Below, in pieces: positions 34,501 to 42,917 of a stretch of 64,000 bases of DNA. The notes beneath the pieces are model-generated. The model was not told where the DNA came from. It searched no databases and saw only the letters and a program-made list of their open reading frames with translations. Made by a program: the position numbers and the translations under genes. Origin of the DNA: Sphingobacterium cavernae (lineage in GTDB: Bacteria > Bacteroidota > Bacteroidia > Sphingobacteriales > Sphingobacteriaceae). Every line of letters starts with the position of its first letter. The stretch's first letter is position 1. The stretch covers positions 29,708 through 93,707 of the forward strand of contig NZ_VIQM01000012.1 in NCBI RefSeq assembly GCF_008520265.1, given 5' to 3'.

Positions 34501-35859
34501 AATTTCTCCAAAGGCAGCACTTGTACGGATTTTCCTTGCCGATTCATAAACTTCCTCATCCATTTCATTTTGAGTAAGCTTCAACTTCGATTTTCGTAAG
34601 CCTAAGTGGTGTAAGGTCGCCTCAACTACAATCAAAGAACCATCTACTATTAATCCAAAATCAATAGCTCCCAAACTCATTAAATTAGCGCTCACGCCAA
34701 ACACTCTCATCATACCCAATGCGAAAAGCATCGACAAAGGTATGGCTGATGCGACTATCAAACCTGCTCTAAAATTCCCTAAAAAGATAATTAGTACAAA
34801 AATTACAATCAACGCACCTTCAATGAGGTTTTTTTGAATCGTACTAATTGCCCTATCAACCAAATCCATTCTATCTAAGTAGGGCTCTATTATTATATCA
34901 TCAGGTAAAGATTGTTGGATGACCGGTATTTTTTCTTTGATGTTTTTTACAACCTCAGAAGTGTTTTCTCCTTTGAGCATCATAACAATACCACCTACGG
35001 CATCTACCTCCCCATTATAGGTCATAGCACCATATCGGGTAGCGTGACCAAATTGCACTTTAGCTACATCTTTGATAAATACGGGAATACCGTTCGGGGT
35101 TTTTACAACAATATTTCCTACATCTTCAAGCGAAGTGACCAAACCTACTCCCCGAATAAAGTAAGCATTCGGTTTTTTATCGATATAGGCACCTCCAGTA
35201 TTTTGATTATTGGATTCCAATGCCGTGAAAATGTCAGAGATACTGACATCCATTGCTTTAATCCTGTTCGGGTCAACAGAAACCTCATATTGTTTAAGCA
35301 AACCACCAAAACTATTGACTTCGGCAATTCCCGGTGTTCCATAAAGTTGGCGGGCAACAATCCAATCCTGCATTGTCCGTAAATCCATTGCGGAATATTT
35401 ATCCTCACTGCCTTCTTTTGGATGAAGAATATATTGGTACACTTCCCCAAGACCTGTACTGACTGGTGACAGTTCAGGAGTTCCAACTCCTTCTGGTATT
35501 TGCTCTTCTGCCTCTTTTAGTTTTTCGTTGACTAACTGTCTGGCAAAATAGATATCTACTTCGTCCTTAAAGACAACCGTTACAACGGAAAGCCCGAATC
35601 TTGAAATACTTCTTATTTCTTCTACATTGGGAAGATTGACGATGCTTTGCTCAACGGGAAAAGTAACTAATTGTTCTACTTCCTGTCCGGCTAATGTAGG
35701 AGATAGGGTGATAATCTGAACCTGATTATTCGTTATATCAGGTTGGGCATCAATGGGGATTTTGGTGGCACTCCATACCCCCCAAATGATAAGTAATAAG
35801 GTCATCAATCCAATAATGAACTTATTCTTTATGGAGAATTTTATAATATTATCTAACAC
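31501..35859 (-). CDS. czcA: CzcA-type RND metal pump fused to a TolC-like outer-membrane protein
   Basis: 1452 residues. Residues 1-1029 form a complete heavy-metal RND pump (PIDAQPDITNNQVQI near the start; SLGAIDFGLIVDGSLIVVEA with the Asp residues of the proton relay; 12 helices and two large periplasmic loops). From Met1030 a second signal-like segment (VTPVLLLLVFLGFSQNSNAQ) leads into a TolC/OEP-type protein of about 400 residues (DVNQAIEIALQNNPEI, long coiled coils, LGYGTGEISYVEYLFALQ). The substrate is probably Zn2+/Co2+/Cd2+ given the neighbours. The fusion gives a pump and its outer-membrane channel from one frame; no separate TolC gene is in this operon. Confidence 0.92.
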   Translation of the reverse strand: MLDNIIKFSIKNKFIIGLMTLLLIIWGVWSATKIPIDAQPDITNNQVQIITLSPTLAGQEVEQLVTFPVEQSIVNLPNVEEIRSISRFGLSVVTVVFKDEVDIYFARQLVNEKLKEAEEQIPEGVGTPELSPVSTGLGEVYQYILHPKEGSEDKYSAMDLRTMQDWIVARQLYGTPGIAEVNSFGGLLKQYEVSVDPNRIKAMDVSISDIFTALESNNQNTGGAYIDKKPNAYFIRGVGLVTSLEDVGNIVVKTPNGIPVFIKDVAKVQFGHATRYGAMTYNGEVDAVGGIVMMLKGENTSEVVKNIKEKIPVIQQSLPDDIIIEPYLDRMDLVDRAISTIQKNLIEGALIVIFVLIIFLGNFRAGLIVASAIPLSMLFALGMMRVFGVSANLMSLGAIDFGLIVDGSLIVVEATLHHLGLRKSKLKLTQNEMDEEVYESARKIRTSAAFGEIIILIVYIPILTLVGIEGKMFTPMAQTVSFAILGALILSFTYIPMMSALCLSKKPITKKNFSDKMMSYLQGIYQPLLEKAIRIKYVVITISAGIFTISILIFSNMGGEFLPKLGEGDFAFHCILPQGTSLSQSLETSMQASRIIKDFDEVKMVVGKTGAAEVPTDPMPPEATDLMIILKPQKEWKTKKSYDELSNEMMEKLESIPGVFFEANQPIQMRFNELMTGIRQDVAVKIFGEDLDSLEFYANKVNNIIQSVEGVTAPQVERVAGLPQINIEYDRTRIANYGLNVEQINDIVSTAFAGKAAGVVYENERKFDLVVRLDEAHRASIEDVANLFIPIPNGDQIPLSQIAEIDYKLGPAQISREGGKRRIYVGFNVQGRDVASIVNEIQEKLAEQVKLPTGYYFTYGGQFENLQKATDRLLIAVPIALLLIFTLLYFTFHSLKEAILVFTAIPMSAIGGVFALLIRDMPFSISAGVGFIALFGVAVLNGIVLISTFNRLEKEGWNEIIPRIIEGTKTRLRPVLMTAAVASLGFLPMALSTSAGAEVQKPLATVVIGGLITATALTLFVLPLLYLLFMKSNKPTRNSKFKTVTPVLLLLVFLGFSQNSNAQIIDVNQAIEIALQNNPEIQAKNLEIKSVQSLSKTAFELPKTALNFQYGNNDGFEYNDGIQISQNIPFPTLFGAKKNLVKEQVKGQQWIKVLTENELKRQVRNYYYQLEYLEHNASVLNYLDSIYADFIRVAELRYKTGDIGKLDVNTAVTKKGEINLLFQQNEIFRQNAYKYLKTLMQIQDDFVIETKPEYDPLLLSSFIDSSAIENHPRIQMLYQDAKIAEQSKKVERANGLPDFTIGYNNVSLIGMHSRNGVERFYGRDQRFSFVDVGISIPLTFGATKAKIRSLDYQKQSLELNAKWQEQQLKTELTNAINQYEQHLIQFNYFKQQALPNANEIIQAAKLGYGTGEISYVEYLFALQTTADIQLNYLKSIQQINETVTLINSLISK

Positions 35860-35988
35860 GGTTTGTGATGATTAATGATGAATTAATAATGATGAAATCG
35901 CATGATTATGCATTTAGGCAAAATAAATAGCCCCTAAATTATTCAGTTTAATGCTTTCACATCAAACTATAATCACTAAAACATTAAA

Positions 35989-36318
35989 TTATGCATTAAT
36001 CTGTGGCGGTTGCCAAATTTTACCGAAGTACCGAGGTATAAATTGAGAAATGTATTGTGGATTAGGTTTAGATAGTTCGAATGTTTTGATTTCGGAAAAA
36101 CTGATCTTCCAATAGAATACTACCCCCGAAACCGTTCCACAACAATTACACAAACAAAACGGACTACAGAAATCCTTTGTTTCTGAATTGTCATGGCTGT
36201 GTTGTGATTGTTCTGAATAGTCGTTATGTTGAAATGTTTCTTTTTCAAACGTATCAGCACACGGCATTAAAAACACCGCCATCATATAAATTGCTAATAT
36301 GGAAAAAAACACTTTCAT
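35989..36318 (-). CDS. Small Cys-rich exported protein with C-terminal IWQPPQI motif (DUF6660-like)
   Basis: 109 residues from the Met at 36318 (MKVFFSILAIYMMAVFLMPC), a good signal peptide; the frame is open 45 bases further upstream, but that stretch would precede the signal sequence. After a His/Asp/Glu/Ser region (HNDYSEQSQHSHDNSET) comes DFCSPFCLCNCCG, five Cys in a row of eleven, and the terminal GKIWQPPQINA. It is encoded between the Fur-type regulator and czcA in the same direction. A likely periplasmic metal-binding accessory. Confidence 0.75.
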   Translation of the reverse strand: MKVFFSILAIYMMAVFLMPCADTFEKETFQHNDYSEQSQHSHDNSETKDFCSPFCLCNCCGTVSGVVFYWKISFSEIKTFELSKPNPQYISQFIPRYFGKIWQPPQINA

Positions 36319-36377
36319 TATGATGACAAATATAGAAAAATAAACTTTGCAATCCGATTGCAAAGTTTCAAACTATT

Positions 36378-36785
36378 TTAATTGCATTTGTCGCACCGTC
36401 CTTTGAGCACCAAATTGATGCCTTCTAATTTAAAATTTTGAGGGATGTTGATGTTTGGAATTTCTGCATCTGTAAGGCAAAAAGTTCGTTTGCATTGTGA
36501 GCAACGGAAATGCGTATGCTGTTCTGAAGGATTGCAACTACAACCCGGTTGGCAAAGTGCATATTTTACAATTCCTGTTCCGTCATCAATAGTATGGATA
36601 AGTTTGTGCTCCACAAAAGTTTTAAGTGTTCTAAATAGCGTAACATTATCTGCATTTTCAAACTGCTCTACTAACTCTTTATGACTAATCGCATATTGTT
36701 GTTTCAGTAATTTTTCAACCACCAACAAACGCATTGCTGTAGCTTTAATATTTCTTTGCAGTAATATATCTTCTTCGTTTTTCAT
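36378..36785 (-). CDS. Fur-family metalloregulator
   Basis: 135 residues: winged helix (about 15-75, ISHKELVEQFENADNVTLFRTLKTF) and dimerisation/metal domain (about 80-135) with HTHFRCSQCKRTFC and a terminal CDKC, the two CxxC pairs of the structural zinc site. The segment LCQPGCSCNPSEQHTHF adds further Cys residues, so this may be a Zn- or broader metal-sensing member. It is first in the Zn/Cd-type minus-strand operon and presumably controls it. Confidence 0.88.
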   Translation of the reverse strand: MKNEEDILLQRNIKATAMRLLVVEKLLKQQYAISHKELVEQFENADNVTLFRTLKTFVEHKLIHTIDDGTGIVKYALCQPGCSCNPSEQHTHFRCSQCKRTFCLTDAEIPNINIPQNFKLEGINLVLKGRCDKCN

Positions 36786-36887
36786 AATGATTAATTTCTA
36801 TTATCATTTACTCTAAATTGAGAGCTATGTTAAAATGGGTGTCCAAAGTAAGGGTTTTGCTATTTAAGCTAAAATATAATTTCTTAT

Positions 36888-37019
36888 TAATACGAATTAA
36901 GGGTTGGTTTTTAATGAGTTTGTATTTTTAATAGTTGTGGTTTTACAATATTTAATTTTTATACTATGTATTGTAATAAACCAAAATCAATTGATGGTTT
37001 TAACCCTTAATTCGTATTA
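36888..37019. repeat. Perfect 18-bp inverted repeat enclosing 96 bases (MITE-like)
   Basis: TAATACGAATTAAGGGTT at 36888-36905 is exactly mirrored by AACCCTTAATTCGTATTA at 37002-37019. The gap is A+T rich and noncoding. It sits between the two metal operons. No target duplication is evident. It could be a non-autonomous element, the ends of a lost insertion sequence, or a large hairpin separating the operons. Confidence 0.6.
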
Positions 37020-37035
37020 CATATACACTTATTAT

Positions 37036-39351
37036 TTAATAATTTAGCGCAAGCCCCACTCCAAATCCCATATCACTATCATAATGTGTACGGATACCCA
37101 TATTTTTATTAATTATATATTTCAAATCTGCCATATATTCCATATCGGTATTAAACATAAAACCCGCTCTCAATCTTTTTGAGACAGGAATATCCTCACG
37201 CATTAATGAAAGGCGAACAATACCGTCATGATAGACTTCTGCCTGAAAATTAACTAACATAGGTAAAGTGTACATAAAACCTAAACTAACCGCTCTGCGA
37301 GAGTCCTTTTCATTTTTCTGTCCAAATAGATTTGTTTCGTGTTCATCCATTCCCATTTTTCGGTAACGATAATCGAAACCGACAAATGGCATAAACCACT
37401 GCATTTTCCCAATATATCTACCTACATGAGTTTCTACCTCGTAGCCGTGCATATCGTTGTAGCCTAAACGCCATTCTGTACCTAAACTCCATCTTGCATT
37501 TTGAAACATTGCTTCTCCATCATTACCATTGGATGCAAAATCGTTCTGCGCCATAAAGTGTGGCATATTACTTTCTCTCTGCAACTTTTTATAGGCTTGT
37601 TTTTTGTTGGGCAAATATGGATTTTCGTAATCATCAACAGCGAAAACCCTATTCATACCAGACATCATGTGATATAAGATATGACAATGGAAAAACCAAT
37701 CTCCCTCTACATTTGCTAGAAACTCTATGGTATCAGTTTCCATTGGCATGATATCCAATACATTTTTAAGTGGTGATTTTTCCCCTTTACCATTGATCAC
37801 TCTGAAATCAAAACCATGTAAATGCATCGGGTGACGCATCATTGAATTGTTATGAATCGTAATTCTAAGAATTTCTCCTTTTTTTACTGGAATTTTATCA
37901 ACTTCTGAAAGAATTTTATTATCCATACTCCATACATAACGGTTCATATTTCCCGTTAGGGTAAATTTTAATTCTTTGATCGGTGCATCCTTGGGAAGTT
38001 CAGTATTATATGGTGATTCCAACATTGCATAATTCAACGTTTTGATTTCTCCTAAGGCATTTGCATCGTAACGATTGGCATTACTCTCCATGTTATGTTG
38101 ACTATGATCTTCTTTAGCCTCCCCAGTAATTTCAGGATACATGACCACATTCATATCCATTTTGTTCAGACTCATTTTCATCCCCATATCATCCAGATCA
38201 CCGTTCATCTTCATCATATCGTTCATCATCTTCATCCCTTCAAAATATTTCAATTTTGGTAGTGGCGAAATGAGTTGTTTGATACCATTACCTACGAAGT
38301 AACTTGCCGATTGCGTTCTATCTTCCGTAGTGGCTAAAAATTCATAAGCAACACCATCTTCTGGAATGGTGACTACAATATCGTAAGTTTCAGACACAGC
38401 TATAATTAATCGATCTACTTCAACAGGTTCAACATCATTTCCGTCATTTGCTACCACTGTTATTTTACCCCCAGCATATCGTAACCAAAAATAGGATGAT
38501 GCTCCGCCATTTGAAACTCTCAACCGCACTTTATCACCTGCTTTTAGCGCTCGTCCATCAACTGTTTTCAAATTGGTGGAATGATTTCCATTAATTAATA
38601 TTTTATCATAATACACATCACTAACGTCCATCGCCAACATACGCTTCCATTCGTTGGTCAATTTAGTTTTAAGCTGTCCCTCTTTAATAGCTTCCGCATA
38701 AGATTGTGTTGCATTTTTTTTGATAGCCGCCCAATCATTGGCATTATGCAACATTCGATTGATGTTATTAGGATTAAGGTTGGTCCATTCGCTTAAAATA
38801 ATGGGAACAGTTGGTAAATCATCTATTCCTTTTCGAAAGGTTTTATCGTCATCTCGTTTTTTCATTACAAAACTGCCATACATTCCAATCTGTTCTTGTA
38901 AACCGGAATGAGAGTGATACCAATGTGTTCCATGTTGTATAATCGGGAAGCGATAGGTATATGTAGCACCTGCTGCGATTGGCTTTTGTGTAAGCCAAGG
39001 CACTCCGTCTTCTTTGTTGGGTAGGAACACTCCGTGCCAGTGTAACGAGGTGCTTTCCTTTAATTGGTTATGCACCACAATTTCGGCTGTGTCTCCTTCT
39101 GTAAAGGTGAGTGTAGGCATTGGTATTTGCCCATTTACGGCAATAGCTCTTTTTTCTTTGCCCGCATAGTTTACCAATGTATCTTTTACATACAGGTCAT
39201 ACTTTACGACTTTCCCTCCCTTGATATCTTTTTTGGGAAGAACAGGAATAACCTTTTGATCTTTATCCTCTGGTAAATGCCCTGTTTGAGCATGCATACC
39301 TAGATGCATCAACATGAATGCTGATAGCAAAGTATATATTTTAATTTTCAT
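37036..39351 (-). CDS. Multicopper oxidase (CopA/PcoA type) with CopB-like C-terminal barrel
   Basis: 771 residues. A signal peptide (1-21) is followed by three cupredoxin domains (about 40-590) with the four copper motifs: HWHGVFLP, HGTHWYHSHSG, HPMHLHGFDF and FHCHILYHMMSGM. A Met-rich insert between domains 2 and 3 (MKMMNDMMKMNGDLDDMGMK) suits Cu(I) capture. The remaining 180 residues (ARWSLGTEWRLGYNDMHGYE onward, ending GFGVGLALNY) are barrel-like and resemble CopB/PcoB outer-membrane copper proteins. It probably oxidises periplasmic Cu(I) while anchored at the outer membrane. Last gene of the copper operon. Confidence 0.88.
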   Translation of the reverse strand: MKIKIYTLLSAFMLMHLGMHAQTGHLPEDKDQKVIPVLPKKDIKGGKVVKYDLYVKDTLVNYAGKEKRAIAVNGQIPMPTLTFTEGDTAEIVVHNQLKESTSLHWHGVFLPNKEDGVPWLTQKPIAAGATYTYRFPIIQHGTHWYHSHSGLQEQIGMYGSFVMKKRDDDKTFRKGIDDLPTVPIILSEWTNLNPNNINRMLHNANDWAAIKKNATQSYAEAIKEGQLKTKLTNEWKRMLAMDVSDVYYDKILINGNHSTNLKTVDGRALKAGDKVRLRVSNGGASSYFWLRYAGGKITVVANDGNDVEPVEVDRLIIAVSETYDIVVTIPEDGVAYEFLATTEDRTQSASYFVGNGIKQLISPLPKLKYFEGMKMMNDMMKMNGDLDDMGMKMSLNKMDMNVVMYPEITGEAKEDHSQHNMESNANRYDANALGEIKTLNYAMLESPYNTELPKDAPIKELKFTLTGNMNRYVWSMDNKILSEVDKIPVKKGEILRITIHNNSMMRHPMHLHGFDFRVINGKGEKSPLKNVLDIMPMETDTIEFLANVEGDWFFHCHILYHMMSGMNRVFAVDDYENPYLPNKKQAYKKLQRESNMPHFMAQNDFASNGNDGEAMFQNARWSLGTEWRLGYNDMHGYEVETHVGRYIGKMQWFMPFVGFDYRYRKMGMDEHETNLFGQKNEKDSRRAVSLGFMYTLPMLVNFQAEVYHDGIVRLSLMREDIPVSKRLRAGFMFNTDMEYMADLKYIINKNMGIRTHYDSDMGFGVGLALNY

Positions 39352-39401
39352 TTGAATATTTTTTATTAATACTTAACAAACCCTTTGACTTAACCTGTGT
39401 T

Positions 39402-40250
39402 TCATTTATTTTTTCTGCATAAATTGGTAGACTCCTTCATAATATCAGGTATTCTACTTTCGTCAATACCCAGACTCTTTAATATATCGGTATTCAGACC
39501 TTTACAAAGAACGACCCCCATATCCAGAAGCTTTTGTTTCTCTTTTTTTAATAACGACACTATGGCTGTAATCGGGTGTAATCCCAATTTGTCAATTCTA
39601 TCTCTCAAACCATTATTAAGTGGAAAATCCCAGGACATCATCTTTAAATTCGAACAAGTACCATAGGTAATAGCATCTGTAGAAAATCTAGTGTTGGTCA
39701 CGAGCCATCCAAAAAACATCTTTGACGAATCAACATTTTCTTCTTTCCAACTGTTTTCTATATCCCAAAATCTCGCACGAACATATAACGAGTGCTGTAT
39801 ACTACAATATATCTTGTTTGTCGAGTGAAACTTACATTCCATCATATTCAATTCCGATATATTTTCTGCTATTACATCAACCTCGTGCTCCACACATTGG
39901 CCTGATACGGAAACTCCTGTTTTTACGGAATACCCTTCTGCAATAAAAAGCGAACCGACATATTTTTCAAAGGGAAATCCCGAAGGACCTAATGCAAAGA
40001 TTGCATTCTTAAGGTTATATCTGCCTGCGATGGATTTATCCATCCTCTTTAGGTTCTCAAATACAGATTTGTATATTTTTTTTGTCGGAATACCTTCATA
40101 AAGAATTTTATACGTTTGCTGTAAGATCAAGGAGATAGCCTGTTCTTCAGCACCCACTTTGCGTAGAACCCTTATGATCTTATTCGGATCAAAAGACACG
40201 ATACGTCCATCACTTTTGGTTACCATTATTTGCGATACGGTATTTTCCAT
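39402..40250 (-). CDS. ATP-cone plus PD-(D/E)xK nuclease-like protein
   Basis: 282 residues. Residues 8-92 are an ATP-cone (VTKSDGRIVSFDPNKIIRVLRKVGA), the nucleotide-sensing module best known from ribonucleotide reductase and NrdR. Residues 95-215 look like a restriction-endonuclease fold with E121-H-E-V-D125...E138-C-K140, the D-x(n)-ExK pattern of PD-(D/E)xK nucleases. The tail has a helix-hairpin-like element (ILKSLGIDESRIPDIMKES). It lies between the CPH ATPase (22 bases) and the multicopper oxidase (50 bases) on the same strand, so it is part of the copper operon. What a nucleotide-gated nuclease does there is unknown; phage defence or a DNA-damage role are possibilities. Confidence 0.72.
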   Translation of the reverse strand: MENTVSQIMVTKSDGRIVSFDPNKIIRVLRKVGAEEQAISLILQQTYKILYEGIPTKKIYKSVFENLKRMDKSIAGRYNLKNAIFALGPSGFPFEKYVGSLFIAEGYSVKTGVSVSGQCVEHEVDVIAENISELNMMECKFHSTNKIYCSIQHSLYVRARFWDIENSWKEENVDSSKMFFGWLVTNTRFSTDAITYGTCSNLKMMSWDFPLNNGLRDRIDKLGLHPITAIVSLLKKEKQKLLDMGVVLCKGLNTDILKSLGIDESRIPDIMKESTNLCRKNK

Positions 40251-40272
40251 TTCGAGGTATAATTTTAATATT

Positions 40273-42378
40273 CTATTTTCTATTCAGTTTTAGCAAGGTT
40301 GCATTAAATGCAACGACGATGGTACTGGCGCTCATTAAAACAGCTCCCATAGCTGGACTTAGCATAAAATTCGGATATAATATTCCTGCTGCCAATGGAA
40401 TAGCAATTATATTGTAACCAACAGCCCATAGGAGGTTTTGTATCATTTTTCTATAGGTACGCTTTCCAAAATCTATCATTTTGACAACGTCTCTAGGGTC
40501 ACTGTTTACTAGAATGATATCAGCTGTTTCCGCAGCTACATCTGTTCCTGATCCCACAGCGATTCCGACATTAGCCTGTGCCAATGCAGGTGCATCATTA
40601 ACCCCGTCACCAGTCATAGCAACAATTTCACCTTTCGCTTGAAATTCTTTTACTTTTTCCTGTTTGTTATGTGGCAGAACATTCGCTAAAAATCCATCCA
40701 TTCCTAATTTATTGGAAACCGATGCCGCAATTTTTTCATTATCACCAGTTAGAAGGAATGATTTTATTCCCATTTCTTTAAGTTGACGTATGGCATCTTG
40801 TGATCCTTCTCTTATACGATCTGCGAGGGTAATGATACCAATTACCTTACCTTCAATGAATACATAGTTTATAGTTTCTGTGTCCTGATCAATTTCCGAA
40901 GGGATCGTTGGTTTCTCAATTTTGTTCTCCGTAAAATAATTTGGCCCAGCGGCTACAACTTCTTTTCCATTTACTGTGCCTTTAACACCTATTCCCTGCA
41001 TGTATTGGAAATGATCAGATTTCCATAATTGAAGTCCTTTTTCCTTAAGAAGTTTTATCATCCCCTTTGCAATGTGGTGCTCGGAGTTTTGCTGCACAGC
41101 TGCGGCATACTGGATGATCTCATCTTCGGTAAAACTGTCTAAAGCAATAACTCTTTGTACAGCATGAGAACCCTCTGTCAATGTCCCCGTTTTATCGAAA
41201 ATAATGGTTGTTAAATTCCGAGTAATTTCAAATGCTGTCCGATTACGAATAAGCAGTCCATTGGTTGCTGATAGCGTAGTCGAAATCGCAACTACCAAAG
41301 GAATCGCAACCCCCAAGGCATGAGGACATGCAGTGACCATCACCGTTACCATTCTTTCTAATGCGAATGCCATATCTCCACTTGAATTATACCAATAAAC
41401 AAATGTTCCTACACCGACTCCAATTGCAATGAAAGTAAGCCATTTGGCAACTTTATCTGCCAGATTTTGTGTATTCGACTTTGCACTTTGTGCATCTTGC
41501 ACAAGGTTAATCACCTTGTTTAGATAAGTGTTTTTTCCGACTCCTGTCGCTTTTATTTTTAACGCTCCATCCCCGTTGATCGCTCCAGCTATAACCGTTG
41601 ATTTGGCTTCCTTTTTTACAGGAACACTTTCCCCTGTAAGCATACTTTCGTTCACATAGGAAAGTCCATCAATGACGTCTCCATCTGCTGGTACTTTCTC
41701 TCCCGGTTTGATAATGACAATATCGTTATTAACCAATTCTTCCAACTTTATTTTCACAGCTTCACCGTCTCGTTCCACCGTTACTTCATTTGGCAAAAGC
41801 GCTACCAAAGTTTGAAGAGCTCTGGATGCTGCCATTTGCGAACGCATTTCCAACCAGTGGCCAAGCAACATAATTACGATCAGTGTTGCCAGTTCCCAAT
41901 AGAAATCCATACCCTGAAGACCAAATACTACTGCCGTAGAGTAAAAATAAGCCACTGAAATAGCAATTGCTACTAGGGTCATCATCCCAATGGCTTTTGC
42001 CTTAATTTCTCCAATCATCCCTTTTAAGAACGGCATACCACCATACAGATAAATCAAAGTCCCAAGGGCAAAAAGCACGTATTTGTCACCAGTAAATTTC
42101 AGATTGAATCCAAACCACTCTTGGATCATGTGCGAAAGCGCAAGAATAGGTATGGTAATAATTAAACTTATCCAAAATCTTTTCAGGAAATCAGGTGTAT
42201 GATGACCTTCATGTTTATCATGTTGGTCTGCTGAACCCTGATGTTCCCCGTGTTTATGATGGCTGTGATTGTGACCACTAGTTTTTCCAAAGGGAACTAA
42301 AGCCATTCCACATAATGGACATTTCCCCGACTCATCTTTGAGAACTTGAGGGTGCATTGGGCATGTGTATTTTTTCAT
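40273..42378 (-). CDS. copB: Copper P1B-ATPase of the CPH (CopB) type with heavy-metal-binding N-terminus
   Basis: 701 residues. The N-terminus has the short metal-binding module YTCPMHPQVLKDESGKCPLC (HMBD), then a His-rich stretch (HNHSHHKHGEHQG). The core carries TGESVPV, ACPHALGVAIP (CPH, not CPC), DKTGTLTEGSH, SEHHIAKG and TGDGVNDAPALAQANVGIAVGSG. CPH places it in group P1B-3, which exports copper or silver. It follows the haem-binding gene by about 80 bases and belongs to the copper operon. Confidence 0.93.
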   Translation of the reverse strand: MKKYTCPMHPQVLKDESGKCPLCGMALVPFGKTSGHNHSHHKHGEHQGSADQHDKHEGHHTPDFLKRFWISLIITIPILALSHMIQEWFGFNLKFTGDKYVLFALGTLIYLYGGMPFLKGMIGEIKAKAIGMMTLVAIAISVAYFYSTAVVFGLQGMDFYWELATLIVIMLLGHWLEMRSQMAASRALQTLVALLPNEVTVERDGEAVKIKLEELVNNDIVIIKPGEKVPADGDVIDGLSYVNESMLTGESVPVKKEAKSTVIAGAINGDGALKIKATGVGKNTYLNKVINLVQDAQSAKSNTQNLADKVAKWLTFIAIGVGVGTFVYWYNSSGDMAFALERMVTVMVTACPHALGVAIPLVVAISTTLSATNGLLIRNRTAFEITRNLTTIIFDKTGTLTEGSHAVQRVIALDSFTEDEIIQYAAAVQQNSEHHIAKGMIKLLKEKGLQLWKSDHFQYMQGIGVKGTVNGKEVVAAGPNYFTENKIEKPTIPSEIDQDTETINYVFIEGKVIGIITLADRIREGSQDAIRQLKEMGIKSFLLTGDNEKIAASVSNKLGMDGFLANVLPHNKQEKVKEFQAKGEIVAMTGDGVNDAPALAQANVGIAVGSGTDVAAETADIILVNSDPRDVVKMIDFGKRTYRKMIQNLLWAVGYNIIAIPLAAGILYPNFMLSPAMGAVLMSASTIVVAFNATLLKLNRK

Positions 42379-42461
42379 AATAATAGTTTTAAAAATATTT
42401 CATTGGTGGTAAATTGAACAGGTGAGTAGAAGGCTCTACCTGTTCAATTAATATCCTAAAT

Positions 42462-42917
42462 TTACTCATTATCTGTTAATGAATTAAAGTAATCAACCAA
42501 CAGCTTCTTATCTGCCAGACTCAAACTAGCCCCCTCATGCATCCACAAATAAGAGGTTAATGGCATTTTATCTTGTTCAATTTGCGTGATTATTTGCGTA
42601 AATTTTGAATTAAGTTTCCGAGATCCATAAGAAGGTAATTCATCAAAATTCAACTTTTCCTTTCCATCTTTTATATGCTTATCCATGAACCAAGCCATAG
42701 GTTGAATCTCACTATACCAAGGGTACTCCGTTTTATTACTATGACAATCATAACAAGAAACAGCCAGAATTGCATTAACCTGTTCACTAACTTTAAAAGC
42801 ATCAACAAATACTTTTCCCGCAGGAATAACTGCTGTATTCTTTTGAGGTCTTACTAGCTGAATTAACAAAACAACAGCTAGCAAAACCATAAGAATTAGT
42901 TTAGATTTAACGATCAT
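42462..42917 (-). CDS. Haem-binding domain protein (cytochrome c-like, CxxCH)
   Basis: About 151 residues starting at the Met at 42917 (MIVKSKLILMVLLAVVLLIQ, a membrane anchor); the frame is open further upstream to 42995 but that part lies inside cusB. The periplasmic part has VSCYDCHSNKTEYPWYSEIQPMAW, with the CxxCH haem site, and matches the family called haem_bd. Start overlaps the cusB stop by 11 bases, so translation is coupled. It may pass electrons during Cu(I)/Cu(II) handling (inference). Confidence 0.86.
   Translation of the reverse strand: MIVKSKLILMVLLAVVLLIQLVRPQKNTAVIPAGKVFVDAFKVSEQVNAILAVSCYDCHSNKTEYPWYSEIQPMAWFMDKHIKDGKEKLNFDELPSYGSRKLNSKFTQIITQIEQDKMPLTSYLWMHEGASLSLADKKLLVDYFNSLTDNE

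Noticed and set aside
35145..35486. 113-residue minus-strand frame within czcA
   Set aside because: It is an out-of-frame shadow of the RND pump gene with no recognisable domain.
36786..36887. Fur box in front of the Fur-family gene
   Set aside because: No convincing 7-1-7 palindrome was seen; only A/T-rich sequence, and the -7 candidate is an imperfect match.
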